A DNA stretch of 64,000 nucleotides, taken from assembly GCA_903933935.1 (NCBI GenBank), contig CAIZMB010000072.1, positions 1 through 64,000 of the forward strand, in the 5' to 3' direction. This document shows positions 12,581-22,711 of this stretch, piece by piece; positions within the stretch are counted from its first letter, which is position 1, and every line of letters starts with the position of its first letter. Origin of the DNA: an uncultured Cytophagaceae bacterium. Its GTDB lineage: Bacteria > Bacteroidota > Bacteroidia > Cytophagales > Spirosomataceae. The position numbers and the translations under genes are program-made. A model generated the notes under the pieces. It saw only the letters and a list, made by a program, of their open reading frames with translations. It did not search any database and was not told the origin of the DNA.

Positions 12581-12694
12581 ACGTTTTAGGTTTTTATTTC
12601 ATCAAAAAGCTTTATTTTTTTGCTAATTTATAGGTAAAGATTACCTTTAGATTGCTTTAACTATGATAAAGCAATTCATTTTCCAATTTACATA

Positions 12695-14155
12695 ATGGCC
12701 ATGCCTATTTTAAATAAATCTTTGATTCATTCTGGTGACATCAACACCAAAACACCCATCGCACTTCCCAAAGCAGAAGTATTCGATTACCCTGAAAAAA
12801 TATTGCAATTTGGTACCGGAGTTCTGCTTCGTGGACTATGTGATTATTTTGTAGACAAGGCAAATCGTTCGGGCCAATTTAAAGGCCGGATCGTTGTAGT
12901 TAAATCGACATCCAAAGGAGATGCAGATGCTTTTGAGACACAAGATGGATTATTTACTCATTGCATCAAAGGAATCGACGAAGGCAAAGAAGTAGAAGAG
13001 TATATCATCAATTCCTCCATTTCCAGAACGCTAACTGCTTCAAAAGAATGGGATTCGATTATGGCTTGCGCAACAAGCCCGGATATGCAAATCATATTTT
13101 CAAATACGACTGAGGTCGGCATTCAATATGTGGCCAATGACTCCATTACTGCAGCATGTCCTAGCTCCTATCCAGCTAAGCTTTTAGCTTTCCTACATGC
13201 GCGCTGGCAACATTTCGCTGGTGCAAGCTCAGCCGGAATGGTCATCATCCCCACGGAATTAATTATCAATAATGGAGATATTTTAAAAGGCATTGTTTTG
13301 CGCTTAGCAGCTGATCATTCTTTGTCGCCGGAATTTGTTTCTTGGCTTACAGAGTCTAATCATTTTTGCAATTCATTAGTGGATCGAATCGTACCGGGAA
13401 GTCCAGATTCAGCTACGTCAACAGCCATTTTGGGCCAATTGGGTTATGATGACTCGCTGATGATTATTTCAGAAGTATATAGTTTATGGGCGATTCAAGG
13501 TGGAGCTGAGGTTAAGAAAATCTTGGGATTTGCGGCGGCCGACAAAGGTGTAGTGATTGCAGAAGACATTGAAATCTACCGGGAATTAAAGCTTCGTTTA
13601 TTAAATGGAACGCACACATTTATGTGTGGCATGTCCTATTTATTAGGTTTCAGATTGGTTAAAGAAGTGATGGCCAATAGTTACCTAAGCAAATTAATTA
13701 TGAATTTGATGCTCAGTGAATTAGCCTTAGCCATCCCTTATAAAATGGATTTTAAAGTCGCTGACCGATTTGGAAGAGCGGTTTTAGATCGTTTTAGAAA
13801 TCCATTTATCCAACATAAACTCATCGATATTACGGTTCAATATACGACCAAAATGCGGATGAGAAATGTCCCATTATTGCTGAATTATTATCAAATATTT
13901 GGCAAAGCACCTGAATTATTTTGCATGGGATTTGCCGCATATTTGCAGTTTATGCATTCGGTTAAGGAAGAAAATGGCAAGTATTTTGGGGACTCAAATG
14001 GGGAATTCTATCCAATTCAATGTGACTACGCTGGATATTTCCACGAGGCTTGGAAGGACTTCAATTTAACAAAAGTTTTAGCTGATAAAACATTGTGGGG
14101 AGAGGATTTAAGTGCGTTGCCAGGATTTGAGGCAGCAGTATCGAAGTATTTATAA
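12695..14155 (+). CDS. uxaB: Tagaturonate reductase (altronate oxidoreductase)
   Basis: 486 aa; mannitol dehydrogenase/UxaB family motifs (ILQFGTGVLLRGLCDYFVDKAN, LKLRLLNGTHTFMCGMSYLLG); operon context. Confidence 0.9.
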   Translation: MAMPILNKSLIHSGDINTKTPIALPKAEVFDYPEKILQFGTGVLLRGLCDYFVDKANRSGQFKGRIVVVKSTSKGDADAFETQDGLFTHCIKGIDEGKEVEEYIINSSISRTLTASKEWDSIMACATSPDMQIIFSNTTEVGIQYVANDSITAACPSSYPAKLLAFLHARWQHFAGASSAGMVIIPTELIINNGDILKGIVLRLAADHSLSPEFVSWLTESNHFCNSLVDRIVPGSPDSATSTAILGQLGYDDSLMIISEVYSLWAIQGGAEVKKILGFAAADKGVVIAEDIEIYRELKLRLLNGTHTFMCGMSYLLGFRLVKEVMANSYLSKLIMNLMLSELALAIPYKMDFKVADRFGRAVLDRFRNPFIQHKLIDITVQYTTKMRMRNVPLLLNYYQIFGKAPELFCMGFAAYLQFMHSVKEENGKYFGDSNGEFYPIQCDYAGYFHEAWKDFNLTKVLADKTLWGEDLSALPGFEAAVSKYL

Positions 14156-14179
14156 ATTTATTGAGGTTAACCATACAAT

Positions 14180-15583
14180 ATGAAAGCGTTTTTAGATCAA
14201 GATTTTTTGTTGCAATCGCCAACAGCCCAGACTTTATACCATCAATATGCGGCCGAGATGCCCATCATTGATTACCACAATCATTTAGTCCCTCAACAAA
14301 TTGCGGATGATCATCAGTTTGATAATATAACTCAAGCGTGGTTGTATGGCGATCATTACAAATGGCGAGCGATGCGAGCACATGGAGTGGATGAGAAATA
14401 CATCACAGGAAATGCGAGCGACGAAGAAAAATTTATGAAATGGGCGGAAACCGTTCCATATACCATGCGTAATCCTTTGTACCATTGGACGCATTTGGAA
14501 TTGCAAAGGTATTTTGGGGTAACTGAAGTTTTAAATTCTGCCTCTGCCAAACGAATTTATGACCATTGTGCCGCCTTATTGAAAACGCCAGAATACTCGG
14601 TCAAAAACTTATTGCTTAAAATGAATGTAAAAGTTTTATGCACAACCGATGATCCAATTGATGATTTAGGCTATCATAAACAAATAAAAGCGAGTGGCTA
14701 TGCAATCAAAGTGTTGCCTACTTTTCGTCCTGATAAGGCGATGGCTGTGGATGATGTGGCCACGTTTAATTCCTATGTTACATCATTGGCGCAGGTCGTT
14801 GGTTATGGTATCCAAGATTTATCTACGTATAAAAAAGCCATTGGGGAGCGCCATGATTATTTCCATGCTTGTGGAGGAAGATTAAGTGATCATGGATTGG
14901 AGCATATTTATGCAGAAGATTATACGGAAGAGCAGATAGCAAAGATTTTTGGCCAATTAGTTTCTGGGACCAACGTTTCAGATCATGAAAAATGGCAGTT
15001 TAAATCGGCGATGCTCGTTTATTTTGCTCATTTAGATCATGCCAAAGGATGGACCCAACAGTTCCATTTGGGTGCCTTGAGAAATAACAACGCGAGACTT
15101 TTAGGTTCTTTGGGACCGGATACTGGATTTGATTCCATTGGAGATTTTGAACAAGCGAAACCATTGTCCAAATTTTTAAATCATTTAGATTCGACAAACC
15201 AGTTAGCTAAAACTATTTTATATAATTTAAATCCGGGTGATAATGAATTATTAGCGACTATGACGGGTAATTTCCAAGACGGAACCATTGTAGGAAAGAT
15301 GCAATTTGGTTCTGGTTGGTGGTTTTTGGATCAAAAAGACGGAATGGAAAGACAGATCAACGCCTTATCCAACATGGGCTTGTTGAGCCATTTTGTGGGG
15401 ATGTTGACCGACTCGCGAAGTTTCCTTTCTTTCCCTAGACATGAGTATTTTAGAAGAATCCTTTGTAATTTAATGGGCCAAGATGTGGAGAATGGCGAAT
15501 TGCCAGCAGATATTGAGTGGTTGGGTAAATTGGTCAAAGACATTTCATATACGAATGCGTCTGAATTTTTTAACTTTGAATAA
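14180..15583 (+). CDS. uxaC: Glucuronate isomerase
   Basis: 467 aa; 'MPIIDYHNHLVPQQIADD', 'LCTTDDPIDDLGYH', 'GMLTDSRSFLSFPRHEYFRRILCNLMG' typical of UxaC. Confidence 0.96.
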   Translation: MKAFLDQDFLLQSPTAQTLYHQYAAEMPIIDYHNHLVPQQIADDHQFDNITQAWLYGDHYKWRAMRAHGVDEKYITGNASDEEKFMKWAETVPYTMRNPLYHWTHLELQRYFGVTEVLNSASAKRIYDHCAALLKTPEYSVKNLLLKMNVKVLCTTDDPIDDLGYHKQIKASGYAIKVLPTFRPDKAMAVDDVATFNSYVTSLAQVVGYGIQDLSTYKKAIGERHDYFHACGGRLSDHGLEHIYAEDYTEEQIAKIFGQLVSGTNVSDHEKWQFKSAMLVYFAHLDHAKGWTQQFHLGALRNNNARLLGSLGPDTGFDSIGDFEQAKPLSKFLNHLDSTNQLAKTILYNLNPGDNELLATMTGNFQDGTIVGKMQFGSGWWFLDQKDGMERQINALSNMGLLSHFVGMLTDSRSFLSFPRHEYFRRILCNLMGQDVENGELPADIEWLGKLVKDISYTNASEFFNFE

Positions 15584-15586
15584 AGC

Positions 15587-16597
15587 ATGAAAAAAGTTGT
15601 TACGTTTGGGGAAATTATGGGTCGATTCAGTCCTCCGGGATATGGAAAAATCATTCAATCTCAAAGTTTAAATCTTACTTTTGGTGGCGGTGAAGCCAAT
15701 GTAGCGGGAGGTTTAGCACATTTAGGTATACCGGCCACGCATGTTACAAAATTTCCTGCCAATGAATTAGGGAAGGCAGCCGCTGGGTATTATGCTCGAG
15801 TGGGTGTTGACACCTCAGAAATTCAATTTGGCGAAGGTCGCTTAGGCCTATATTTTGTCGAATTTGGCGCTGCGATGCGCCCTATCCAAGTAACTTATGA
15901 TCGGGCTGATTCAGCCTTTGCTAATTTAGATCCGTCTGATTTTAATTGGCACGAAATTTTCAAAGATGCTTGTTGGTTTCACTGGACAGGAATTTCCCCT
16001 GCGATCTCTGAATCGGCGGCTCAAGCGGTACGAGATGCTATTGCGGTGGCCAATGAAATGGGCATTACAGTTTCTGCGGATGTCAACTACCGAAAAAACT
16101 TATGGCAATATGGAAAAACGGTTCAGGAGGTAATGCCTGAATTGATTGAAGGGTGTGATATCATTGTTTGTGGAAAAGGTGATGCAGATGATATTTTAGG
16201 GATTGTTCCTGATGGGTCAACAAAAAGTGGTTGGGAGTCTGTATGTAAGCAAATTATGACGCGTTTTCCTCGACTTAAAAAAATCATTAATACTAAAAGA
16301 GGTCAAATATCAGCCTCACAAAATACGCTTTCAGCCGCTTCATTTAATGGCACAAAATCCATTAAATCTGAAACGGTGGAAATCAGCCAGATTGTTGACC
16401 GAATTGGTGGTGGGGATGCTTTTATGGCCGGATATATTTATGGAAATTTAATTTATTTTGATGAAGCTAAATCTCTTTCTTTTGGGGTGGCTGCATCAGC
16501 ATTAAAACATACGATTGAAGGAGACATTAATTTAGCAAATTTAGATGAGATAGAAACTGTGATGAATGGTGATTTATCGGGTCGATTAAAAAGATAA
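15587..16597 (+). CDS. kdgK: 2-dehydro-3-deoxygluconokinase, PfkB family
   Basis: 336 aa; PfkB motifs 'GGGEANVAGGLAHLG' and 'DRIGGGDAFMAGYIYG'; position in uronate operon. Confidence 0.9.
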   Translation: MKKVVTFGEIMGRFSPPGYGKIIQSQSLNLTFGGGEANVAGGLAHLGIPATHVTKFPANELGKAAAGYYARVGVDTSEIQFGEGRLGLYFVEFGAAMRPIQVTYDRADSAFANLDPSDFNWHEIFKDACWFHWTGISPAISESAAQAVRDAIAVANEMGITVSADVNYRKNLWQYGKTVQEVMPELIEGCDIIVCGKGDADDILGIVPDGSTKSGWESVCKQIMTRFPRLKKIINTKRGQISASQNTLSAASFNGTKSIKSETVEISQIVDRIGGGDAFMAGYIYGNLIYFDEAKSLSFGVAASALKHTIEGDINLANLDEIETVMNGDLSGRLKR

Positions 16598-16599
16598 TT

Positions 16600-17262
16600 A
16601 TGGCAAGAAATGCGTCAAGTATAGTATATAGTCGGATAGAAGAAACTCCTATCGTCCCATTGTTTTTCAATGCCGATTTAACGGTGGCCCAACAGGTTTT
16701 AAAGGCTTGTTATGACGGGGGCATTCGCGTATTTGAATTTACGAATCGGGGTGCGGAAGCTCCTGCCATTTTTGCTAAGTTGATTGACTATTGCGAGAAG
16801 GAATGTCCTGATTTAGTTTTGGGTATTGGGACGATTTATGATGCTAAACAAGCGAATGAATTCATCGCCATGGGTGCTGATTTCATGCTGCAACCTTTTA
16901 CGACTCCAGAAGTGGGCGAAGTGTGTGCTAAACATGATATTCCTTGGATGCCAGGCACCATGACGTTAACCGAAATTCGAAATGCTGAAATCTTGGGAGC
17001 GAAATATGTCAAAATATTTCCTGGGAATGTGGTCGGACCTGGATTTGTGAAAGCGATCAAGGGGCCGATGCCAAAAACCAAAATTATGGTAACGGGTGGT
17101 GTGGAACCAAACAAAGAAAGCTTGTCCTCTTGGTTTGGGGCTGGAGCTGCAGCAGTAGGGATGGGATCTCAATTATTTCCCGCAGATTTGATTGCCAAAA
17201 AAGATTACCAATCTATTTCAAATACAATTTCAGACTTAATCAAAATTTACCGAGGCCTATAA
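16600..17262 (+). CDS. eda: Bifunctional 4-hydroxy-2-oxoglutarate/KDPG aldolase
   Basis: 220 aa; 'IGTIYDAKQANEFIAMGADFMLQP', 'VKIFPGNVVGPGFVKAIKGPMPKTKIMVTGGV' class I KDPG aldolase. Confidence 0.94.
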   Translation: MARNASSIVYSRIEETPIVPLFFNADLTVAQQVLKACYDGGIRVFEFTNRGAEAPAIFAKLIDYCEKECPDLVLGIGTIYDAKQANEFIAMGADFMLQPFTTPEVGEVCAKHDIPWMPGTMTLTEIRNAEILGAKYVKIFPGNVVGPGFVKAIKGPMPKTKIMVTGGVEPNKESLSSWFGAGAAAVGMGSQLFPADLIAKKDYQSISNTISDLIKIYRGL

Positions 17263-17288
17263 CATTAGCCTCAAAAACACTCTAAACC

Positions 17289-18569
17289 ATGAATAAAATA
17301 GGAACTTATCGCTGGCGAATTTGCGCATTGCTTTTTTTCGCTACCACAATCAATTATCTGGATCGGCAGGTTATCGGATTATTAAAACCTGTATTGGAAG
17401 ATCAGTTTAATTGGTCAGAGTCCGATTATTCTAATATCGTTATTACATTTCAAGCGGCTTATGCCATCAGCCTTTTAGGATTTGGTGGAATCATAGATCG
17501 CATCGGGACCAAATTAGGTTATACCATTTCCATCATCGTTTGGAGTATCGCTGCGATGCTGCATGCCATGGCTACGGGTACATTGAGTTTTGCATTTATG
17601 CGAGGTTTATTAGGTTTAGGTGAGGCAGGTAATTTTCCCGCTGCCATTAAAACTACGGCTGAATGGTTTCCTAAAAACGAACGTGCGCTGGCGACTGGAA
17701 TATTTAATTCTGGGGCCAATATAGGTGCCGTTGCCGCTCCGATTTTAGTGCCTTGGATTTTAGGTGCCTATGGTTGGGAAATGGCGTTCATCGCCACGGG
17801 AGCTATTGGTTTTGTTTGGTTGATATTCTGGTGGTTTTATTATGAGGTGCCATCCAAACACAAGTCTTTATCAAAAGAAGAATTTGATTATATCCATGCG
17901 GATAAAGAAGAAAAAGATGAGAACCAAGAGCCTGTTAAATGGGCCAAATTATTTGGGTTTAGACAAACTTGGGCCTTCGTTTTTGGTAAAATGTTTACGG
18001 ATCCCATTTGGTGGTTTTTCCTATTTTGGTTGCCTTCCTATTTCTCTGAGCGCTTCCAGTTGGATTTAAAAAAGCCGAGTTTAGAATTAATCATTGTGTA
18101 TACTGCCACTACGATTGGTAGTATTGGGGGAGGATGGCTTTCAGGTTATTTAATTAATAAAGGTTGGCCTTCATTTAAGGCTCGTAAATTTACCATGTTG
18201 GGATTTGCTCTTGCCGTGGTGCCGATTATGTTGGCTCGTTACTGTGATAACATCTGGCAAGCCGTAGCATTAATTTCGTTGGCGGCAGCGTCACATCAGG
18301 CTTGGAGTGCCAACATATACTCCATAGCGACAGACATGTTTCCTAAGAAAGCGGTTAGTTCAATTATTGGTATTGGGGGAATGGCAGGCTCGGTAGGTGG
18401 TATTTTCTTTCCTTTTATTGTCGGTATTTTATTAGATAAATATAAGCTGTTAGGTAACATCAATGATGGTTACAACATCATCTTTTTGATGTGCGGAAGT
18501 GCGTATATCATCGCCTGGGCCATCATTTATACCCTTGCTCCCAAATTAGAAATAGCGAATATCGACTAG
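17289..18569 (+). CDS. MFS transporter, hexuronate (ExuT-like) family
   Basis: 426 aa; 'NYLDRQVIGLLKPVL...RGLLGLGEAGNFPAAIKTTAEWFPKNERALATGIFNSGANIGA' typical of ACS/ExuT MFS. Confidence 0.9.
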   Translation: MNKIGTYRWRICALLFFATTINYLDRQVIGLLKPVLEDQFNWSESDYSNIVITFQAAYAISLLGFGGIIDRIGTKLGYTISIIVWSIAAMLHAMATGTLSFAFMRGLLGLGEAGNFPAAIKTTAEWFPKNERALATGIFNSGANIGAVAAPILVPWILGAYGWEMAFIATGAIGFVWLIFWWFYYEVPSKHKSLSKEEFDYIHADKEEKDENQEPVKWAKLFGFRQTWAFVFGKMFTDPIWWFFLFWLPSYFSERFQLDLKKPSLELIIVYTATTIGSIGGGWLSGYLINKGWPSFKARKFTMLGFALAVVPIMLARYCDNIWQAVALISLAAASHQAWSANIYSIATDMFPKKAVSSIIGIGGMAGSVGGIFFPFIVGILLDKYKLLGNINDGYNIIFLMCGSAYIIAWAIIYTLAPKLEIANID

Positions 18570-18605
18570 TTGATATTCCATTATTTTAAAGCGATTTTAA
18601 ATTTT

Positions 18606-18656
18606 CATACTGTAGCTTTACTAACTTTTGAAAAGTTAGTAAAGCTTAACAGTATG
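18606..18656. repeat. Long near-perfect inverted repeat/hairpin
   Basis: CATACTGT-AGCTTTACTAACTTTT-g-AAAAGTTAGTAAAGCT-ta-ACAGTATG; about 24-bp stem with a 2-nt bulge, 37 nt after the MFS stop. Confidence 0.85.
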
Positions 18657-18743
18657 CGAAATAATTTATTTACCCACTCTTAACGTTCTGTTAACCATTC
18701 GTTTATTTTGAGTTTATAGCTTTGGGCTACCAAATTCGAACAT

Positions 18744-19556
18744 ATGGGTCGCAATGTACAACCCACTTACAAAACGATTGTTGTTTCCGACTTGCATTTG
18801 GGTAGCAAGGGAGCTAAGGCTGCGGAAGTCAATCAATTCCTCAAAGCAAATTCTTGTCATCAGTTAATTCTCAATGGAGACATCATTGACGGCTGGCAAT
18901 TAAAGAAAGGCGGGTCATGGAAAAAGAAGCACACTTCTTTTTTTAGAGCTGTCCTTAAAATGATGGATTCTTGGGATACTGAAGTCATTTACTTAAGGGG
19001 CAATCACGATGATTTTTTAGAGCAGGTACTGCCTTTAAAAATAGGAAAGCAATTTTCAATCCGTCAAGATTATATGTTGAAGAGTTTTGGAAAAAAGTTC
19101 TTCATCACGCATGGAGATATTTTTGATAGCATCACAAGTCAAATGAAATGGTTAGCGTATTTGGGTGACATTGGATATACCTTTTTGCTTTGGTTAAATA
19201 AATGGTACAACCAATATCGCGATTGGCGAGGTCTCCCCTATTTCTCACTGTCACAAACCATCAAACAAAAAGTGAAAGCGGCGGTCAATTTCATTTCCGA
19301 TTTTGAAGAGAAATTAGCTGAATTAGCGAAGGCAAAGCAGGCAGATGGGATTATTTGTGGGCACATCCATAAAGCTGAAATCAAGGAAATCAATGGAATC
19401 ATCTACATGAATTCTGGGGATTGGGTAGAGTCTTTAACGGCTTTAGTTGAAACACATGAAGGGGAATGGTCCATTATCCAATATCCAAATTACAATTTAG
19501 AGAAAGAACTCGAGGAGATTTGGGATGACCAAACAACTGAAGAAATTAAGTTATAA
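18744..19556 (+). CDS. UDP-2,3-diacylglucosamine diphosphatase (LpxH)-like metallophosphoesterase
   Basis: 270 aa; 'VVSDLHLGSKGAKA', 'ILNGDIIDGW', 'YLRGNHDDF', 'FFITHGDIFD', 'IICGHIHKAEI'. Confidence 0.85.
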   Translation: MGRNVQPTYKTIVVSDLHLGSKGAKAAEVNQFLKANSCHQLILNGDIIDGWQLKKGGSWKKKHTSFFRAVLKMMDSWDTEVIYLRGNHDDFLEQVLPLKIGKQFSIRQDYMLKSFGKKFFITHGDIFDSITSQMKWLAYLGDIGYTFLLWLNKWYNQYRDWRGLPYFSLSQTIKQKVKAAVNFISDFEEKLAELAKAKQADGIICGHIHKAEIKEINGIIYMNSGDWVESLTALVETHEGEWSIIQYPNYNLEKELEEIWDDQTTEEIKL

Positions 19557-19560
19557 CTCC

Positions 19561-20739
19561 ATGGGAAAATTTATTTTCACTGTTCAGGGAGAAGGAAGGG
19601 GCCATTTAACACAAGCGATTTCCATGACGCAGATCGCGAGGGAAGCGGGGCATGAGGTCGTAGGATATGCGGTAGGTTCTTTTGAGGGCCGTAAAATTCC
19701 TTCATTTTTTACTGAATTTATTGGAGATGTTCCTTTGATAAAATATGAAAGCCCTTCCATAAGCTATGGCAATGGGAATTCGGTGCAATTGGGTAAAACG
19801 GCGATGCAGGCCATTACAAAATTTAATACTTATTGTAAAAGTGCCACCTCCTTAGAAAAATTTGTGGATGAGCTTCAACCAGACGGCATCGTTAATTTTT
19901 ACGAATCCATTACAGGTTTATATTTCCTTAAGACAGGGTCTAAGGTCCCATGCATGTCGATAGGCCATCAATATTTATTATTGAATCGGCATTTTACATC
20001 CATCCCTGAAAAGAGATTTGATCAATTTTTATTAAATCTGAATACCAAAGTTACGGCCATTGGATCTAAAAAATTCCTAGGACTTTCGTTTAGAGAAATG
20101 CCTGATGATTTGGAAAAAAATATTTATGTGGTACCTCCTTTATTGCGCCAAGAGGTAAAAAAGATTGTCCCCGTAGCTGGTAAATCTTGGCTCATGTATG
20201 TAACGCATTATAAGTTAGCGGATCAAATTATTTCTTGGGCAGAAAAGAACAAAGAAATAACGTTGGATTGTTTTTGGGATCATCCGGAGAAAAAGGATGT
20301 ATTTAGCCCTAGTAAAAATCTAACCTTCCATCCAATTGACGCCGAGAAATATTTAGCAAAAATGTCCACTTGTGCGGGCCTAATTTCAACAGCTGGTTTT
20401 GAGTCGGTGGCTGAAGCCATGTACCTTAAAAAACCTGTCATGATGGTTCCGGTACCTAACCACATTGAGCAGATGATCAATGCCTATGATGGGGAGATTT
20501 CTGGGGCTGGAATTGCGGCTAAAAGTTTTGATCTAGAAATTTTTAAAGATTATTTAATCCACAATAGGTTGGAAAATAATGAATATGAGGTGTGGGCGCA
20601 AAAGACAAGTTTAAAAATTAGTGAACAATTGGAGAGCTTAATTAAAACCAAAACCCAGAAAAATAAATTAGAAATCTCTGATTTTTTCTTAAAAAGAATA
20701 GCCAAATTGCTTCAAATCAGTCCCTTAAAAAGCGCTTAA
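19561..20739 (+). CDS. Glycosyltransferase family protein (MurG/UGT-like fold)
   Basis: Starts MGKFIFTVQGEGRGHLTQAISM (internal ATG at 19561 preferred over the ORF-track start); C-terminal 'GLISTAGFESVAEAMYLKKPVMMVPVPNHIEQMINA'. Confidence 0.8.
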   Translation: MGKFIFTVQGEGRGHLTQAISMTQIAREAGHEVVGYAVGSFEGRKIPSFFTEFIGDVPLIKYESPSISYGNGNSVQLGKTAMQAITKFNTYCKSATSLEKFVDELQPDGIVNFYESITGLYFLKTGSKVPCMSIGHQYLLLNRHFTSIPEKRFDQFLLNLNTKVTAIGSKKFLGLSFREMPDDLEKNIYVVPPLLRQEVKKIVPVAGKSWLMYVTHYKLADQIISWAEKNKEITLDCFWDHPEKKDVFSPSKNLTFHPIDAEKYLAKMSTCAGLISTAGFESVAEAMYLKKPVMMVPVPNHIEQMINAYDGEISGAGIAAKSFDLEIFKDYLIHNRLENNEYEVWAQKTSLKISEQLESLIKTKTQKNKLEISDFFLKRIAKLLQISPLKSA

Positions 20740-20865
20740 TATTCTCTTTACAGCGCGTTAATATTTGGTATCTATTACCCATTAATTCATAACATTTTCT
20801 TAAATTTTTAACGATCATTAGTTAATATTTGATATGGAAATTTGTAGAGATTTAAATCTCTCAAG

Positions 20866-21792
20866 ATGAATAGACGATCTTCTATATTAAGATCTTTGGG
20901 TTTAATTGCAAGTGCAATAACAGTCCCTAAATTGAGTGCCTTTGCTGAAGCGTCGACTTCAAAAAAATCCTTCCGAATTGCGCATATTACTGATGTACAC
21001 ATGATGCCCTTGATAGGAGCCTCAAAAGGATTTGCGAAGTGCTTGCATCACATTCAGAATTTAGAACAGCAGCCTGACTTAATTTTAAATAGTGGCGATT
21101 CCATCATGGATGCACATCGAGGTGGTCGCGCAGTAGCAGAAAAACAATGGAGACTATGGCATGATGTATTGAAAAATGAGCTATCAGTTCCCATTGTTCA
21201 GTCCTTAGGAAATCATGACATCTGGTGCAAATCAGAAAATATCTCAAGCATCGAGGATGGGAAAAAATGGGCACTTGACGAGTTGAAAGAATCCCACAGA
21301 TATTATTCAAAAGATTTAGGCTTCTGGCATCTAATCAGTTTAGATAGCATTAGTCCTGATAAAGAAGGTCGCTGGTATACTGGAAAAATAGATGAAGAGC
21401 AAATGGACTGGTTGAAAAATGAGCTGGCTAAAATCCCAGCTAATAAACCCACCATGATTGTCTCTCACATTCCAATTTTATCCGCATGTATATTTTTCGA
21501 TGGGAAGCGTTTTGAAAAAAACCAATGGAATATCCCAGGAAAATGGATGCATGAAGATGCCACAGAATTAAAAGATTTATTTCTCAAATACCCTAATGTA
21601 AAATTGGCCATCAGTGGCCATATACACTTATTGGATCGAGTAGAATATAATGGAATCGCATATTGCTGCAATGGTGCAGTCAGTGGGGCATGGTGGGGTG
21701 GAAATTACCAACAAACCCAACCCGGCTACGCCATTATTGATTTATTCTCAGACGGAACTTTCAAAAATAATTACCATACATATACAACATAA
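20866..21792 (+). CDS. Exported metallophosphoesterase (calcineurin-like)
   Basis: 308 aa; N-terminal signal MNRRSSILRSLGLIASAITVPKLSAFAEA; 'AHITDVHM', 'LNSGDSIMD', 'SLGNHDIW', 'ISGHIHL'. Confidence 0.87.
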   Translation: MNRRSSILRSLGLIASAITVPKLSAFAEASTSKKSFRIAHITDVHMMPLIGASKGFAKCLHHIQNLEQQPDLILNSGDSIMDAHRGGRAVAEKQWRLWHDVLKNELSVPIVQSLGNHDIWCKSENISSIEDGKKWALDELKESHRYYSKDLGFWHLISLDSISPDKEGRWYTGKIDEEQMDWLKNELAKIPANKPTMIVSHIPILSACIFFDGKRFEKNQWNIPGKWMHEDATELKDLFLKYPNVKLAISGHIHLLDRVEYNGIAYCCNGAVSGAWWGGNYQQTQPGYAIIDLFSDGTFKNNYHTYTT

Positions 21793-21795
21793 GCA

Positions 21796-22707
21796 ATGAA
21801 AAAAATTACACTAAACACTGGAAAAGAAATAGGGAATGGTTCCCCATGTTACATCATTGCAGAAATTGGAATCAATCATAATGGTTCTTTAGAAACTGCT
21901 AAATTATTAATCGACGCGGCGGTTGAGGCCAAAGTGGACGCTGTAAAATTCCAAAAGCGTACCCCTGAAATTTGTGTTCCTAAAGATCAATGGGAAATCA
22001 TGAGAGAGACTCCTTGGGGTCCGATGACTTACATTGATTACAAGAGAAAAACCGAATTTGGTGCGTTAGAATATTCTGAAATTGACGCCTATTGCAAATC
22101 CCTGGGAATTGATTGGTTTGCCTCTGCTTGGGATGAGCCATCGGTAGATTTTATGGAGAACTTTGAGCCTGTCATGTATAAATTAGCCTCCGCTTCATTA
22201 ACTGATGACCAATTAATCAGAAAGATATGTGAAACTGGTAGACCTATCATGATTTCAACAGGTATGTCTCGTGTAGATGAAATCATTTTTGCAGTGGAAT
22301 TAATTCGTGAATATGGAGATTATCCTTTGATGATCGCTCATTCAACATCAGCATACCCGTGTAAACCAGAGGAATTAAATTTGAAGATGATTCAAACGTT
22401 AAAAGATTTGTATCCAGAATACATCATTGGATATTCAGGACATGAAACTGGATTAAGTCCGACGGTTTCTGCCGTGGCATTAGGAGCTGAATTCGTTGAA
22501 AGACATTTCACATTAGACCGTGCTATGTGGGGTTCTGATCATGCGGCATCGGTTGAGCCACAAGGATTTGTTAAACTTGTGAAAGACATCCGTGACACAG
22601 AATTAGGATTAGGTGATGGAATCAAAAAAGTATATGAGAGTGAAGTAGGTCCTATGAAAAAGCTTCGTGTCAACATTACCGAGAACAGGTTAATGGAAAA
22701 AGCATAA
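21796..22707 (+). CDS. NeuB/SpsE-family sialic-acid-like synthase lacking the C-terminal SAF (antifreeze-like) domain
   Basis: 303 aa; 'YIIAEIGINHNGSLETAKLLIDAA', 'AVKFQKRTPE', 'MISTGMS', 'HSTSAYPC', 'GYSGHETG', 'ERHFTLDRAMWGSDHAASVEP'; ends where the SAF domain would start. Confidence 0.9.
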   Translation: MKKITLNTGKEIGNGSPCYIIAEIGINHNGSLETAKLLIDAAVEAKVDAVKFQKRTPEICVPKDQWEIMRETPWGPMTYIDYKRKTEFGALEYSEIDAYCKSLGIDWFASAWDEPSVDFMENFEPVMYKLASASLTDDQLIRKICETGRPIMISTGMSRVDEIIFAVELIREYGDYPLMIAHSTSAYPCKPEELNLKMIQTLKDLYPEYIIGYSGHETGLSPTVSAVALGAEFVERHFTLDRAMWGSDHAASVEPQGFVKLVKDIRDTELGLGDGIKKVYESEVGPMKKLRVNITENRLMEKA

Positions 22708-22711
22708 GCTT

